A DNA stretch of 64,000 nucleotides from Peronospora farinosa (taxonomy: Eukaryota; Oomycota; Peronosporomycetes; Peronosporales; Peronosporaceae): NCBI GenBank assembly GCA_947646735.1, contig CANTFK010000054.1:124001-188000 (forward strand), written 5' to 3'. A program made the position numbers and the translations under genes. This document shows positions 43,203 to 54,480 of the stretch, piece by piece. Every line of letters starts with the position of its first letter. Within the stretch, counting starts at the first letter, position 1. The notes under the pieces were generated by a model. The model was given only the letters and a program-made list of their open reading frames with translations, ran no database searches and was not told the origin of the DNA.

Positions 43203-44180
43203 TTAGCACATAGAGGCTCGAACAAGCGAGACGCGCAGAGGCGGCAGCACTGCCGTTGATGATGCTATAGGCACGGGCGACACACTGCGTTGCTGGGTTG
43301 AGTAAGCCGCATGACGAGAGACGTCGTCCATGACTGTTAGCTTAGGCAGTTTGCTCGTGGCCGGTATTGTCACGGTTGCTGAAGCGGCAGCATTGGCCGT
43401 TGCATATTGCGAGCTGTAGAGCGTCGGTTGTGCTGGGTGCTGGAAGTGATAGAAGATTTGCGGGTCCGTGAGCTTTACAGACGCTGGATGTCCTTGATGT
43501 TGCTGTGCAAGCACGACACTATTGACGTCGTCATAGCTACGTTTGCGTCCGATGGACGGAATTGGCTTCGAACTATTGTATCTCCGCGTGTGCGTTTTGA
43601 TAGAGTGGATGGGGCTGTCTTTGAGTTCGCCATTGCTTCCACCTTCCAGGGTCTGTTCCTCCTCCTCAATGCTTTGAATAAATGCTCGACGAAGATTGGT
43701 AAGGTGGCGAGCAGCATTTTCTTTTGACCGTGTAGCTGCTGATGAGTCCTGAGCGCACGGATAGTAGGCTCGTCGGCCGATCTTGGGGTTGATCTTGATC
43801 CCAGCAAAGACCGAACCAGGCAACAGCTTTTTCGAGATCCGCATGGGGTCACAATGGAGCTGTTGAGCCAAGTACCCGCGGAGGGTGGTGCCGTACTGAA
43901 TGGCCAAGAGACCATCACGAAAGTACGAAATGGTGGCTGCCGCGTAGTTCTCCTCAGCTCGTGTCCATTTGCCGCGTCGCAGTGGACCAGACAAAGTGAG
44001 ATTGATATCGGAAGACATTGAAGGCGACAGCAACTGCGACGAAGGGAAGGCGTGTTGCGGTGAGTATTGTTGCGAGTGCGAGAGTGGAAAGTGGTGGTTT
44101 AGTTGATTACTAAGCGGTGGTAGTACGGTGTGGTGCTGGAGTTGCGGGATAACGATCGAGGGCGGGTGGGTCAATGGCAT
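43203..44180 (-). CDS. Conserved protein with GTTLRxYL-type domain, unknown function
   Basis: An intact 325-aa frame without introns, starting at the ATG at 44180. The N-terminal 55 residues are rich in Gln, Ser, Pro and His. Residues about 68-140 form the only conserved block: KWTRAEENYAAATISYF, then YGTTLRGYLAQQLHCDPMRI, SKKLLPGSVFAG and a Gly/Lys-rich end. I know this pattern as an expanded stramenopile family, often found in oomycetes and diatoms, whose role is not established; the WT-x-EE start recalls Myb/SANT folds and suggests DNA binding. The C-terminus is Ser/Ala/Thr-rich and carries a basic run (RKRSYDDV). A regulator is a reasonable guess, not shown. Confidence 0.8.
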   Translation of the reverse strand: MPLTHPPSIVIPQLQHHTVLPPLSNQLNHHFPLSHSQQYSPQHAFPSSQLLSPSMSSDINLTLSGPLRRGKWTRAEENYAAATISYFRDGLLAIQYGTTLRGYLAQQLHCDPMRISKKLLPGSVFAGIKINPKIGRRAYYPCAQDSSAATRSKENAARHLTNLRRAFIQSIEEEEQTLEGGSNGELKDSPIHSIKTHTRRYNSSKPIPSIGRKRSYDDVNSVVLAQQHQGHPASVKLTDPQIFYHFQHPAQPTLYSSQYATANAAASATVTIPATSKLPKLTVMDDVSRHAAYSTQQRSVSPVPIASSTAVLPPLRVSLVRASMC

Positions 44181-47100
44181 AATCGTTCACTGAGGATTTC
44201 GAATCTTCTGAGGGCTTGCGGTGGACTTGATGAATTTGCAAATGACATGGATCTGCTTGATCGTTTAAATCGCGAGTTGAAATGACAACCGTTTCCCTCC
44301 TCGGTCATGGCAAGGTACTAATCTCTTCCCGAGCTCCTCCCACCTTTGCGTCAAGAGACTTTCAAGAGAGAGGGATAGAAGGTATAAGTCAGACAATCCT
44401 TTCATAGAATGAGATTACAAGGGTCCACCCAAGGAATGCGTGAAGGGCTTACTTGTATCAAAAAGGCCTGCTGACTCGATCCTTACCGACGGCTATTTGA
44501 AGAAATCTATGCAATTGTTTGAATACGAGGAACGGCAGACTTATAGCAGCCTATCTCTCACCCACGTGGACGTGCAGAAGAAACGCACTGACACCTTTGG
44601 CAAGAGCTGACGGTTTCATTGAGGATGTGTCATGGCGAAGGCTTGACTAGGATGTCTTGGTAAATTGGGTGACGGCACGGCTTGTTTGATTTACCAAAGA
44701 CGGTGCCAGCTTTGAGAGTGGCGAAATATACTAGTAGACACCTGCTAACTTGAACCTTGTCGACTGTGTCCGATACGCACACTCCAAGCTGTTGTTCAAG
44801 ATTTATGCATCTTGTTCAAATACGAGGCGCGGTCTATGCTGGCACGTATGAACTTGGAACAAAACAGCTTGCAAGGCAGAAGGCAGGACACAGCCGAGAT
44901 ACAGTCTCCAGCCTCGTCTACGGTGGAAAAGTCTCATGACTCGGAGTTGCACACCAAAGTCAAACTCATGGAAAAGCCCTTGCGCGACAGCTCGACAACG
45001 CAGTCGTGCCTGTTTCACTTTGCAGCGTTGACGAACCAGAACCCCTCAATTGCTTTTTCAAAACTTGCAATTAGAAGCAGCTGCAGCACCAGCTTGACGA
45101 ATCTAGACATAGATTCTTGGCAACATTTTGTTACCAGTAGTGCGACGGAATCGTCGTTAGTAGCTGCAACTAGCTGCAACGAATTACGAACATATGAATG
45201 CAGGTCTCAACAAATTCTGGATACTTGCGTGGATGCTACTGTTTTTTGTTCACTGGTCGCCGAACTCAGGCGTCCTTCTGAGAGTAGACCGACAATACCA
45301 TCGTCGGGTCATCCTTGCGGCGCTACTAACGCTTAATTTCAGCGCCAAGCTGGACTTGTTGTTTAAGGGTGCGCACCCAACCGACTCAGCGGTCTTACTC
45401 TGGCTACCGGAAAAGCAGAAGCACGTACGTTGTGTGCAGCTCTGGCGGTGGTAACGTTGGACAGCGTTCGCCATACAGACTCACTCGTAAGCACTATCCT
45501 TACGACTGAGTCTGCATTTTTGCGGACATCAAAGATTCGCATGCTCGAGGAGCACTGAGACCAAGCATACACATGTCCTTACAAGATAATTGTAGAACCG
45601 AGTGAGGTGGCTGATTACATAGCGCAGGCCCTCCTTTGCAGCGGTCATTATTAAATGGATTGCTTACATGAAGAACATCCGATTTTGCTCCACCGCATCA
45701 CTTTCTTTTTGTGAACCGTCTCCGCATTGTTAGGTGAACGTGCGGCTGCCTACATCTCTGCAAACACATCGAGACACGACCACAATGAACTTTGGTCACG
45801 TCCCATTAATTTGTTTACTCTGGTCAAAATTGAATCTGGTGCCAGGCAAAGTGGCCATCAGCACTGTGCGGATATAGTCAGCAAATTTGATAGATTGCGG
45901 ATACGGCAGCTTGACGCAAATGAGATCTAGTGGTTTCCATGAGGGTTGCGCTACCATGCACTTTGAAAGCAGGGAGTAAGAGCGGTGTAGTAATTATTAG
46001 CACGTTAGGCGGTTATGAATTGTCCACAGTAGAGAGCAGAGACCAAGTCGCCACGAACGCGCATACCTGATCGTGAGCTAGAAAAACGGGACACTGGGCA
46101 GTAATGGTGTGCACCTCAACTCAGCGAGGATTCAACGGGCGATGGCTGAGACTACCGAGTTGGATGTGACGCACGCTAGAGTCCTGGGCAAGTCTAAGGA
46201 TTAGAGTCTACATACTGCCGGATTATCATATCGAAGAAAACACCTCAGAACATAGACAGACAGAAGTATTTTCCATTTGAAGACGAAGCAGCCGAACCAT
46301 GCCGTCGATAAGGTACGACAATGCCTGTAGCTGCTCGATGTGGATAGTCGCAGCTAGCACACATTACACAGCTACTTGTCTCTAAGCATCATAATCAAGT
46401 GACATATTTGAAGACTTGGTCACTGCACTGGCCACAGTGTCGACCTGTGCGAGGACAAGCTACGATGTAATGGCGGAGCCTCGCCTAATTTGTTGGCTGA
46501 AGGCTGAGTCGAGCATTTGTTGCAACATCTCCTTGCACGATGCCTCGTTGCGACAACCACTTTGTTCAGTGAGGTGTGCAGAGTTTAAAACTAGTACAAG
46601 GCGGCTTTTAGCGGAGACGTGCTCCTAAAGTGAACAATTAAGCCATCCCAACGTCAACTCGTTGTGCTAGAGGTCAGACTGGCTGTTTTCGAGGTGACGC
46701 TACCTTCGTCTCTACAACTGAGTTATTAGAGCTAGACTGGAAGAGCGCATGGGATGGATGGGCACGTATACCAAAGTGGAAGTCTTTTTATTACAGGACC
46801 TTGCCGAATGGGAATGGCCTTTGCCCCAATGCTCTAACCATTGCAGAAAAGCCTCATATATTTCAGCTACCGCGAGCAAGCTCGCGTTTCTGGTGGCGTC
46901 ACCCCCCGTCCTGTCGAGCTTGATCTTGAAAAGCGTGCTACGCTGGACGCGCGCGATGTAGCTATAGTGAAATGGTCGAACCGAGGCGTTTATTGATCAG
47001 TTTATCGTTTGATTCTCGAACAATAGGCGACATCCATCAGTTCAGCGACTGCATCATCCGATATTTTTTCAAGCCGGAAGCTTCGATCTTAAAATTAGAT

Positions 47101-48084
47101 CCTTACGACCTGCAACTTCAAACACAATCCGGCCATGATCTCTTATGTCCTATGTATGCAGTTGATGCTGCAAAGCCTCGATGAGTCTTCAGCACGTCGT
47201 GTATTGTGGCTTTCGATGTGCGTTTGTACGTACGAATTATTTATCAAATATAATACAGAGGTACTGTTATTCTACCACTTTTTGCTTCAAAATGTTAATG
47301 CACATCTTGGTGGGTCGATTATACTCTCCATGTGAATGTGAGAGAGAGGTTCCGATCGTCTATTTACATGGTGTTAATTATGTGGAAAGTCCTGAGCTAG
47401 GATAATAGCGCCGTTTGGCCCAACATTATATCGACCGATAAACTTGGTGGTCGTGGAGGGCCGCGCTCTAGCAACTCGACGCATTCATAAAGCACGGCAC
47501 CATGTGTGACGGACGCAATCTCTCGATGTTTCGATGCTCTCTCGTCGCGATTGCTCGAAGCTGACAAAGGCATGTAGCCCAAAAACTGGTGATGCTGCTG
47601 GGAAGGTAGCCTTGTAGACATTTGCATTCCTGTCTACTCAAATACGTGGTTGCAACATCGCCCGAGGACGAGGACGTGCCAGGTTTGCGTCCAGACGCGT
47701 TCGGTTTCACCCGCGTCATCGGTCCGATAGGATTTTTCGCTCGGTACTCGGGTATGCTGTGAACTCATCGACTGGCATAAACCCCCAGGAAGTTTTGGGT
47801 CAATTGACGGTGACTGTCTGCCTAGTCCAGTGACCATCAAGTTTATCCCAGACTGCGCTGCGGCGCAAGCACAAAACAAGATGGACAAAGGTCTTCTTAC
47901 TGCCGCTGCAGGCCGGTGTCTTTCTGCAACTATTGTGTCTGTTCCTCGCAGCGCGATACAGATTTAGTTGTCCTGTCGCCATGTCCAGAATTGATAGGGT
48001 GTGAGAGTATTACTATGATCCCGCACTTTCCTCGGCGTTTGCCGGAGCGTTGCGCATTCTCTCCATGTACATGTGATTTTTTAT
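44181..48084. other. Gene-poor spacer with broken coding relics
   Basis: About 3.9 kb without a recognisable intact gene. 44812-45336 is an open plus-strand frame with helical, charged composition (YEARSMLARMNLEQNSLQGR, HTKVKLMEKPLRDSS) that loses character after about 45050. 45336-45560 reads as protein in other frames (TLATGKAEARTLCAALAVVT). These may be one decayed gene of unknown family. 45560-48084 contains only short frames. The last bases are the left flank of the LINE. Confidence 0.45.
44812..45560 (+). pseudogene. Possible decayed gene of unknown family
   Basis: Several frames in sequence have coding-like composition, including an acidic/basic helical segment near 44820-45030 and AKLDLLFKGAHPT near 45345. 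The frame changes at least twice, so an intact product is not possible. No domain was recognised. Treat as a weak call. Confidence 0.3.
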
Positions 48085-48101
48085 CAGTTTAAGATTGTCC
48101 T
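48085..48101. repeat. Left 17-bp target-site duplication of the LINE
   Basis: CAGTTTAAGATTGTCCT occurs here and again, identically, at 50317-50333, flanking the retrotransposon fragment. Confidence 0.88.
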
Positions 48102-50296
48102 CAACCAGCAAAGAGTCTACTGATTTTCCTCAATACAGCGGTCGCAATCTCCGATTATGAAGAAATTCCAGTACTCCGTCATGGTCAAACGACTAGGTAT
48201 TTAGGGTACCAGGTGGGGACTGGAGACCTGGTTGACGCAAATTGGGCCTTACGGATTCGAAACGTCAGAAAGCGTCTAGCCACCGCGGCAAGCCTCTCAA
48301 CCAGCGTCGCCGTGAGGATACTGCTACTGAATGCTGTCATGCTACCAGCAGTCTTATTTACAGCTGCTGTCTTCCGGCTCCCGCAATGGGCTCGAGCAGA
48401 ACTGCACATCATACAGAAGCAATTTATGTGGCATCTCACCACGTCTACATGCAACAGCAGACACAAGGTCAATCCAGGCCTGCTATACACACCACGCGGG
48501 GCGGGGGGGATAGGGCTCGTCTCCATAGACGTCGCCATATGCACTCAAAATCTTAAGCATGCGATGAAGTGGCTGATTCAGAAACGCGATCGCTACTTCT
48601 ATGCTTGGGCAGCGTGGTCATTTCAAGATATGGAGGACTCAGCTATGTGGAGAATCTCACCGGCATCACCCAAAGCCGGTAGAAACAGCACGCTAATGGC
48701 TCCAGAACCGGAAATCAGAGCGGAATTAAGCGCGTGGATCGCACCGACGTCAGAAGAATGGACGATGATCAAACAGCATCGTGATGGAATTTTGAAGCGC
48801 CTAGTGACACACCTCGTGGCCACCAGGTCAGATCAGGATTTACTTTTCCAATATTATGAAGATATCTCGACTATTATACACATGTACACCCAGGAGCGCA
48901 AGGACTTTTGGGCGACTTACAGGTGGGATCAGAATCCTTGGATAATAGATGACAAGGGGATTATGCTATCAACAAAGAAATATCCACTACTACCCGCCTG
49001 CACGCTAGCTGAGCTACACATTCGGCGAGTGTCAACGCTGGATTACCGTATTCGGGTCCCAACAACGAAACTCAATACTTACCACACGCTGCCTAAACTA
49101 GGGCTATGGGCAACAGCCATACTTATGGCAAGTCCCTATCTGCACGAAGCAGAAGAAATGCAAATACCGGCTCAGCTTACGCTGCGGAACGGGCCGGAGG
49201 TATTGAACACGCACACCTGGACATTGCTAGACCAAGGGGTCACACACGGGCGCCAGAAAGCACACGCCGGCAGCAACCTCGCCCTTATTGTCCTCCATGA
49301 AGCCAACGACGGACTCCATTGGATTATCGATCACATGACTGTGCCAGAAGCTGATCAACAGGAGCTGGTGGATCTACAACAGAAAACACGCAACACGGCG
49401 CTTGTATTCACAGCGCATGCGCTGCTACATGGGTTTCCATGGAGTCTCCCACCTTCCATCAACAACATGCACGCATTCAAGGCGCTTCAACGCCAACCAT
49501 TCCATCGCGCCAAACGAAAGCTTCATCCAGCACTTACGGCGGTAATTACCAGGCTACATCAACGAGACGGCTCACAGGACGGTAACCACTTCCCGATGTC
49601 GCAGTCACCGGCACAACTATGGGATCACGGACACACTCTCACGGAATACCAGGTCTGGGTATGCTACAGAGTAGCTACTCTTCAGTTGAATCTGTACTTT
49701 TCGGGACGCGACATAGACTCGACGTGCAAGAGGCATCTGGCCTGCATCGGGCAACACGAAGGACTCCTGCATATCCTCTGGGAGCATCCAAGTCTTGGGC
49801 ATACATCATCACGCAGTGGACGCGATCGGAGGTATCATCCGCCCAAATGGAGTTGGACAAACAAGCAGCGTTATCGCGCGCAGCACCGGAGCTACCTCCG
49901 AGAGTGCGGGCAGATATTGAGCATATGTTCCCAGACAAAACTGACATCGTTGGACGGGCCTGGAAAAGAATATGGTGGATAGCGTGCTCCGTATGCGTGA
50001 CCATGCTCTGGATTCAGCGAAACAGAAATATTCATAAGCAGGAAAGTGCGTCCACGGAGCAAGAGGTAGCGGAAGTCAAACAAGTCCTTCTTCGCCAACT
50101 CCGAGCGGTCGCTATCAGGGAACAACGAAGGGATAAAGATGTGAGCAAAGGCGTCTACCTTCGCCTAGCAACGGAAATGTTCCAAGACACCATCAACATC
50201 CGGCAGCCGGTACTGCATAGCCCACGTAACCGCCAGGAGACAACTCCGGGGGTACTGGAATGGCTGAGGACTTTTCAGAAATCTTGTAAACCATAA
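48102..50296 (+). pseudogene. LINE ORF2 C-terminal region
   Basis: The frame from 48102 gives the segment behind the RT catalytic core (RYLGYQVGTGDL, RKRLATAASLSTSVAVRILL), a long helical region, and a Cys/His-containing stretch (CKRHLACIGQHEGLLHILW) near 49730-49790, where the frame shifts. The second frame runs to the stop at 50294-50296 (ADIEHMFPDKTDIVGRAWKR, MLWIQRNRNIHKQES). The RT palm with its FADD box is not present. The protein is related to oomycete L1-type LINEs. It is truncated and frameshifted, so it is not functional. Confidence 0.85.
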
Positions 50297-50316
50297 ACGG
50301 TAAATCTGTTTCCACA
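48102..50316 (+). mobile_element. 5'-truncated LINE (non-LTR retrotransposon)
   Basis: The 2215-bp insertion is bounded by a perfect 17-bp direct repeat. A coding frame is open from its very first base (QPAKSLLIFLNTAV, then TTRYLGYQVG), which shows that the element lost its 5' end on insertion, as is usual for LINEs. It contains only the part of ORF2 after the RT active site. A single frame change near 49790 breaks it. There is no poly(A) tail; the 3' end is AACGGTAAATCTGTTTCCACA. Confidence 0.88.
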
Positions 50317-50333
50317 CAGTTTAAGATTGTCCT
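50317..50333. repeat. Right 17-bp target-site duplication of the LINE
   Basis: Identical copy of CAGTTTAAGATTGTCCT from 48085-48101. No mismatch, which suggests a fairly recent insertion. Confidence 0.88.
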
Positions 50334-51166
50334 TGTACGAAGCTTGTGTGTAATCAAAGAATGAATACTCCCACAGAATGATGCATAGAGATCTTAACCT
50401 CCGAATAGCGGTCATATACGCGCAGCCTCACGCCATCGCCCTCATGACTACGCAGCTAAGCCTCCTCGATCTTAGCGACATGCCATATTAGCTGCCCCTA
50501 CGTAGGTTTTTTCAGCCGTCTCATGGTGTCCGCTCCAGCGCAGGTACCACACGCAACTAAAGATATTTACCACGCGAAAGAGATCGTGCACGGCCACATT
50601 TTGTAAAGATGATCAGATGCCGGCTCCAGAAAAGCACCACAAGCCAAATTATGCGTGGCCATTCAGGACGTTAGCGACTCTTTCATTCATTTGCATGACA
50701 AGTCACCGGTCAAAAGACCGCCTTACTTTTTCTCGACGGCCTTCACAATACTTTCCTGCCACCCATTCCACGGGGAAAGCGTGCAGAGCATCTAGCTTCT
50801 TTAGCATGAGTGGTGAGAATCTCAAAAAGCACTCAACGTTTAGATATCAGCTCAGCCCCCATGAATGCATTAGATTTTGTTCATCAACCGTTGAAGCGAA
50901 TTAGACGTAGTGACAGGAACAAACAACAGCTTTACATTGTGTTGCAAGATACTTTCAAGCCTGTCGATAAGAGCAGGTCTTCGACATATATGCTTCAACC
51001 AGGCTTGTCTTGACTGGCGCTGGAAAGATCAACAAGGTGTAGCGATTTTCTAAGCTTCTGAGGTGCTGTTTATTATTGTTTCTGCCTCATCCAACTCCCA
51101 ATAAGTAGGTGTACTACTGGAGCATGTAGTCCACTTCCCGCTACCTGTATATACATCTCTAGGCAC
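50334..51166. other. Spacer
   Basis: Several short frames of up to 95 codons overlap but none has a recognisable product. Nothing else noted. Confidence 0.5.
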
Positions 51167-51838
51167 TTATGTAATGTTGACAACGATAGCCGCAGCCAAA
51201 GCCAGTCCCGCACTTGCAATCGCAGCTTGATTGGCATGTTGCAATTTACGTCGTTGTTGCTCCTGTTTTTGCAGCACGCCATAGAATTGTTTCTCTTTGG
51301 TCTGCACAAATGCCATCGTACACGGTTTGTTCGAGTTGCGGATGAGTATCTGCAGCTCTTTCATCTCCAAATATCTCACGACACGACCGTCCACGTATTT
51401 TAGCTCAAAACTTGGACCTACACCGGCTTCTTTCAATGCACCCTCGCACCTCTTAACAAACACACGAGGTGGAGGAGGGACAAAGACAAATGGAATGGCT
51501 ACTTCACCCAACTCGTGCTCCTGCTTAAGCAACGCCATGTGTTGGCTGAAATCTTGCCCAATTATAGGTTTTCCACCCGCCTGAAGCAGTACATCACCCT
51601 CTTTCACGTCTGAACGACTAGAACGCGTCACAATTACGCGTCGAGAAGTTTCCTCCACGCCCAACGTAACGCCAAGCGAGTCGACGCCCCAGTAGATGAC
51701 GTGTTTCGTAGTCGATGGCGGTGTACGCATAAGCTCAAGACCAATAGCACCACCGTCCCATTCGTAGCGCACTACTAGATCGTCGCTTCCATCGTTCGTT
51801 AGAAAACTCGCACATGTGGACGACAGTCGCTGCTCCAT
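51167..51838 (-). CDS. PDZ-like protein with C-terminal membrane anchor
   Basis: An intact 223-aa frame from the ATG at 51838. Residues about 48-115 have the order of a PDZ-like fold: LGVTLGVEETSRRVIVTRSS, then VKEGDVLLQAGGKPIIG, close to the usual pattern of a beta strand, a loop and GD.LL..G. A conserved-looking middle part follows (LKYVDGRVVRYLEMKEL). The last 20 residues are hydrophobic (AIASAGLALAAAIVVNIT), preceded by a basic/Gln-rich helix (KQEQQRRKLQHANQ), as in tail-anchored proteins of the ER or outer mitochondrial membrane. No orthologue is recognised. It is probably an adaptor; that is inference. Confidence 0.75.
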   Translation of the reverse strand: MEQRLSSTCASFLTNDGSDDLVVRYEWDGGAIGLELMRTPPSTTKHVIYWGVDSLGVTLGVEETSRRVIVTRSSRSDVKEGDVLLQAGGKPIIGQDFSQHMALLKQEHELGEVAIPFVFVPPPPRVFVKRCEGALKEAGVGPSFELKYVDGRVVRYLEMKELQILIRNSNKPCTMAFVQTKEKQFYGVLQKQEQQRRKLQHANQAAIASAGLALAAAIVVNIT

Positions 51839-53146
51839 GATGATAAAGTAAATTGTGACCAGACCATGGCTTTTTGGTCGGTTTTGGTCTCTCGCTTTTT
51901 GGTCTGAAACGATACAGATTCAGCTGACTCCATTTTTCCGTAAACATGGTACCCTATTTTTTTGAGGCGATACTTAAATAGAATAGTAGTATACTTATAG
52001 TAGTGTACAATGTACTACATTACAAGAAGTAGTACTAGTAAATATGAATGTCACTATTTAGTTGTGATGACATATTACAAATATTTGCAGCATGGAGACC
52101 AATTCTATGAAGAGCTCATTTGATGAGGTCAAGCTCCTGATGACCTCATTAAATGAGCTCTTCATAGAATTAGCAGTTGTTGTAGGCGATACATGCTTCT
52201 TGTAAAATCTGTTGCAGTCTGATAAGGACAACAATTTAGTGGAAGCAATGGACAAAGACGTCCATTCGCTGCAAACTCGAATTCCGAGACGCAAAAACTG
52301 ACAAGGTGTCTGCGGTAGCTCCTCAGCTCTCTTTAGTATAGTTGCACGCAAAGGTAGCTAAAGAACGCTTAGATAAGGTGGTTTACGCCCGAACGAGATG
52401 TTATGAGAACGAGAGGCTGCGACGCTGACAGTACAGAAGCATCGGGTGTGGTCACTTACATTGGTGCCTTTGTTAGCATTTCTCGTGGCTTGCAATCGAC
52501 TAGTAGTGTATGCACTTTACAAAGCAATCGATCACGTACTCCAAAGCTTTTACAATCACGAAGACGTTACGTGGAAGAAACTGTTTAGATTTCGGGCGTG
52601 GACCGTGCCAAATGATTTCGAATGGTCGACAACACCATCGTGAATACAGCGTAGCAATTACTGGCCGTTGATGATTGACCTGGAAGGCCAAACTCAATGC
52701 TAAGAGAAGAATGTGGAAGCATACATTGGCAAAACAGTTTCAAAGCAGGCTTTGCTCGAACTTTTTGTTATGGTCAACGGTGCTAGTACAAATCGGAACG
52801 ATACTAGATCCTCTAATCCTCTATTGCTTCGATTTGAAGACCATTGGCATCCTTACGATTCGTCTCGATAACAATGCAGTCGATGACAATGCGAGTATCT
52901 GCCTCGACATGACGACCTAACTAACTACACATTTTACATCATTTAACGAGGACTTGTGTGAGGCCACTCATTGAACTTCGTGCTAAAGAGGCTTTACAAA
53001 ACCAAATGCTGGGTATTGTAATCTTCAGTCAAAACGGCCTCTATGTAAGACATTAGAAACCTTTGAAACACGTTCGTACTGTCCTTCTAAGGGTTTTCAT
53101 TGAAATAAATCAGATTTTTTTTCCAAGTCAAAAAGAAGATCGCCAA
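51839..53146. other. Spacer with a long hairpin (52101-52171)
   Basis: No intact gene was recognised. A near-perfect inverted repeat with 31-bp arms is described separately. A plus-strand frame at 52446-52643 starts with a hydrophobic stretch but lacks other support. Confidence 0.5.
52101..52171. repeat. Near-perfect hairpin, 31-bp arms, 9-nt loop
   Basis: Arm 1 (52101-52131) starts AATTCTATGAAGAGCTCATT, and arm 2 (52141-52171) is its reverse complement with one mismatch (G against A). The loop is AGCTCCTGA. If transcribed it would fold into a stable stem and could be a small-RNA precursor or a small mobile element; this is inference. Confidence 0.85.
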
Positions 53147-53160
53147 CTCATTTCTCAATT
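53147..53160 (+). promoter_or_regulatory. Oomycete Inr/FPR-like core promoter
   Basis: CTCATTTCTCAATT matches the oomycete initiator plus flanking promoter region (GCTCATTYBNCAWTTT-like). It lies 45 bp before the ATG of the small secreted protein, the expected distance for a short 5' leader. Confidence 0.6.
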
Positions 53161-53204
53161 GGCTCTCGATCCATTTCAAATCCCCTCATCCAGCAACTAA
53201 TCAG

Positions 53205-53528
53205 ATGCAGCTCTTCTCAACCATTACCGCCGCCATCGTCGCCATTGCTGCTATGGTTCTCGTAATTGCAGAGCAGGAGGTTCATATTAAACTACGCGTG
53301 TCCCATGACAAGCTCTACGTGACACCCAATGGCCATCGATGCGCTTATAACAACTGCGTGGATCCGACCGTGTACCCATGTGCCGATAAGGGTGTCTGCA
53401 TGCGTCAGAACTATACGTACGGTGTCTGTAGTAACAAGCCAGAGGATTTGAAAGTCAAGCAGAATTACGACGACCCCAAACTCAAGTGCCCATTTCCAAA
53501 CCCGTACAGCCACAAGTCGGAACGTTAA
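53205..53528 (+). CDS. Small secreted cysteine-rich protein (effector candidate)
   Basis: A 107-aa frame with a clear signal peptide (MQLFSTITAAIVAIAAMVLV, cleaved near residue 22). The mature part has six cysteines (CAYNNC, CADKGVC, GVC, KCPF), one N-Y-T glycosylation site, and a basic end. Small size, secretion signal and paired cysteines fit apoplastic cysteine-rich effectors of oomycetes. No RxLR or elicitin motif is present, and no family was recognised. The gene has a good oomycete core promoter upstream and no intron. Confidence 0.85.
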   Translation: MQLFSTITAAIVAIAAMVLVIAEQEVHIKLRVSHDKLYVTPNGHRCAYNNCVDPTVYPCADKGVCMRQNYTYGVCSNKPEDLKVKQNYDDPKLKCPFPNPYSHKSER

Positions 53529-53999
53529 ATAACAACGACAGAGATAAAGAATCAATAGGCTGCTTTTCCTAAGTGTAATAAGAGAGAAGAGTGTAGTGTT
53601 AAACCCCTTTGTATCTGTGTTACGTCGACATACAAACAAGTAGCTCATTTTGCTGTACTTTATCGCGATGATACCACGCGCAGGAAACTCTTTTAACACT
53701 GAGATCCACGCTGAATGTGAGTCAGTGTTTGGGTAACATTGGTCTTTTAGAGTTGATCTTGTCGTTGATAGGAAGCAACGTGATGCATGCCGATATCAGT
53801 AAAGCTTGCGGGTCTGATTGACTGTATTGTAGCAGCACTAGACGAGGAGCCCTGCCAAGCAGCTAGAGCGATCCTACCACTTGGCTGCTGCATGTGGATC
53901 AGCTGCCTATAGCTCTTTTTGTCCATTGTTGCATGTACAACAGACGCGATCTTCTGAATTCACCAACGTGGTGTACTTGCGAGAAAAACGGAGTAGTCA
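53529..53999. other. Spacer
   Basis: No gene recognised between the small secreted protein and the CRN relic. Confidence 0.5.
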
Positions 54000-54480
54000 T
54001 CTATCTACAGCCCAGCCGCTCATGTTATTCACTTCTTGACATTGCGCTGGAAGCAAATGTACTGTTTGAAATCGTCAGCAGCAGCCTTTCGTATTGCCTT
54101 CAAAGCGATACTGTCGTGGATCTCTTCGTCGAATCCATCTGTAACATTTGCTTAAATTGTTGCCAGCTTGGCCGAAAGGTCTGGGATGTTTGGCGTCTTT
54201 ACGAGCAAGCTCACGCTCCAAATGTCGACCTTAGTCGCACAGCAGCGTAGTCAAACATGTAGGGTGTAGCGTCGTACCTCCATATCGGTTTCTCGTGCAA
54301 TTCCTGGATCGGCACTTCCGACGCCACTTGGTTTTTCGTTCCCGCGACACCGAACACATTGCTTTTGTTGTAGTAAAAGCACACCTCTAATCGATAGTGC
54401 AGCTCTAGAAATTCTTGCGTTAACGCTTCGATAAGAGGAGTCTTTCCGCCCTTCTTCATATGGCAACTCATTAGCGTAAT
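54000..54480 (-). pseudogene. CRN relic with two internal deletions
   Basis: On the minus strand, in order: a piece matching the DWL region of the intact CRN (near 54415-54470, around the Lys-Gly-rich segment), then a piece matching the start of the D2 domain (CFYYNKSNVFGV, VPIQELHEKPIWRYDATPY), then a piece matching the kinase end (TKVDIWSV at about 54220-54240 and onward to 54050). Compared with 25490-27280, roughly 540 bp and 640 bp are missing between these pieces. The header and HRD loop are absent, so it cannot work. Confidence 0.85.
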
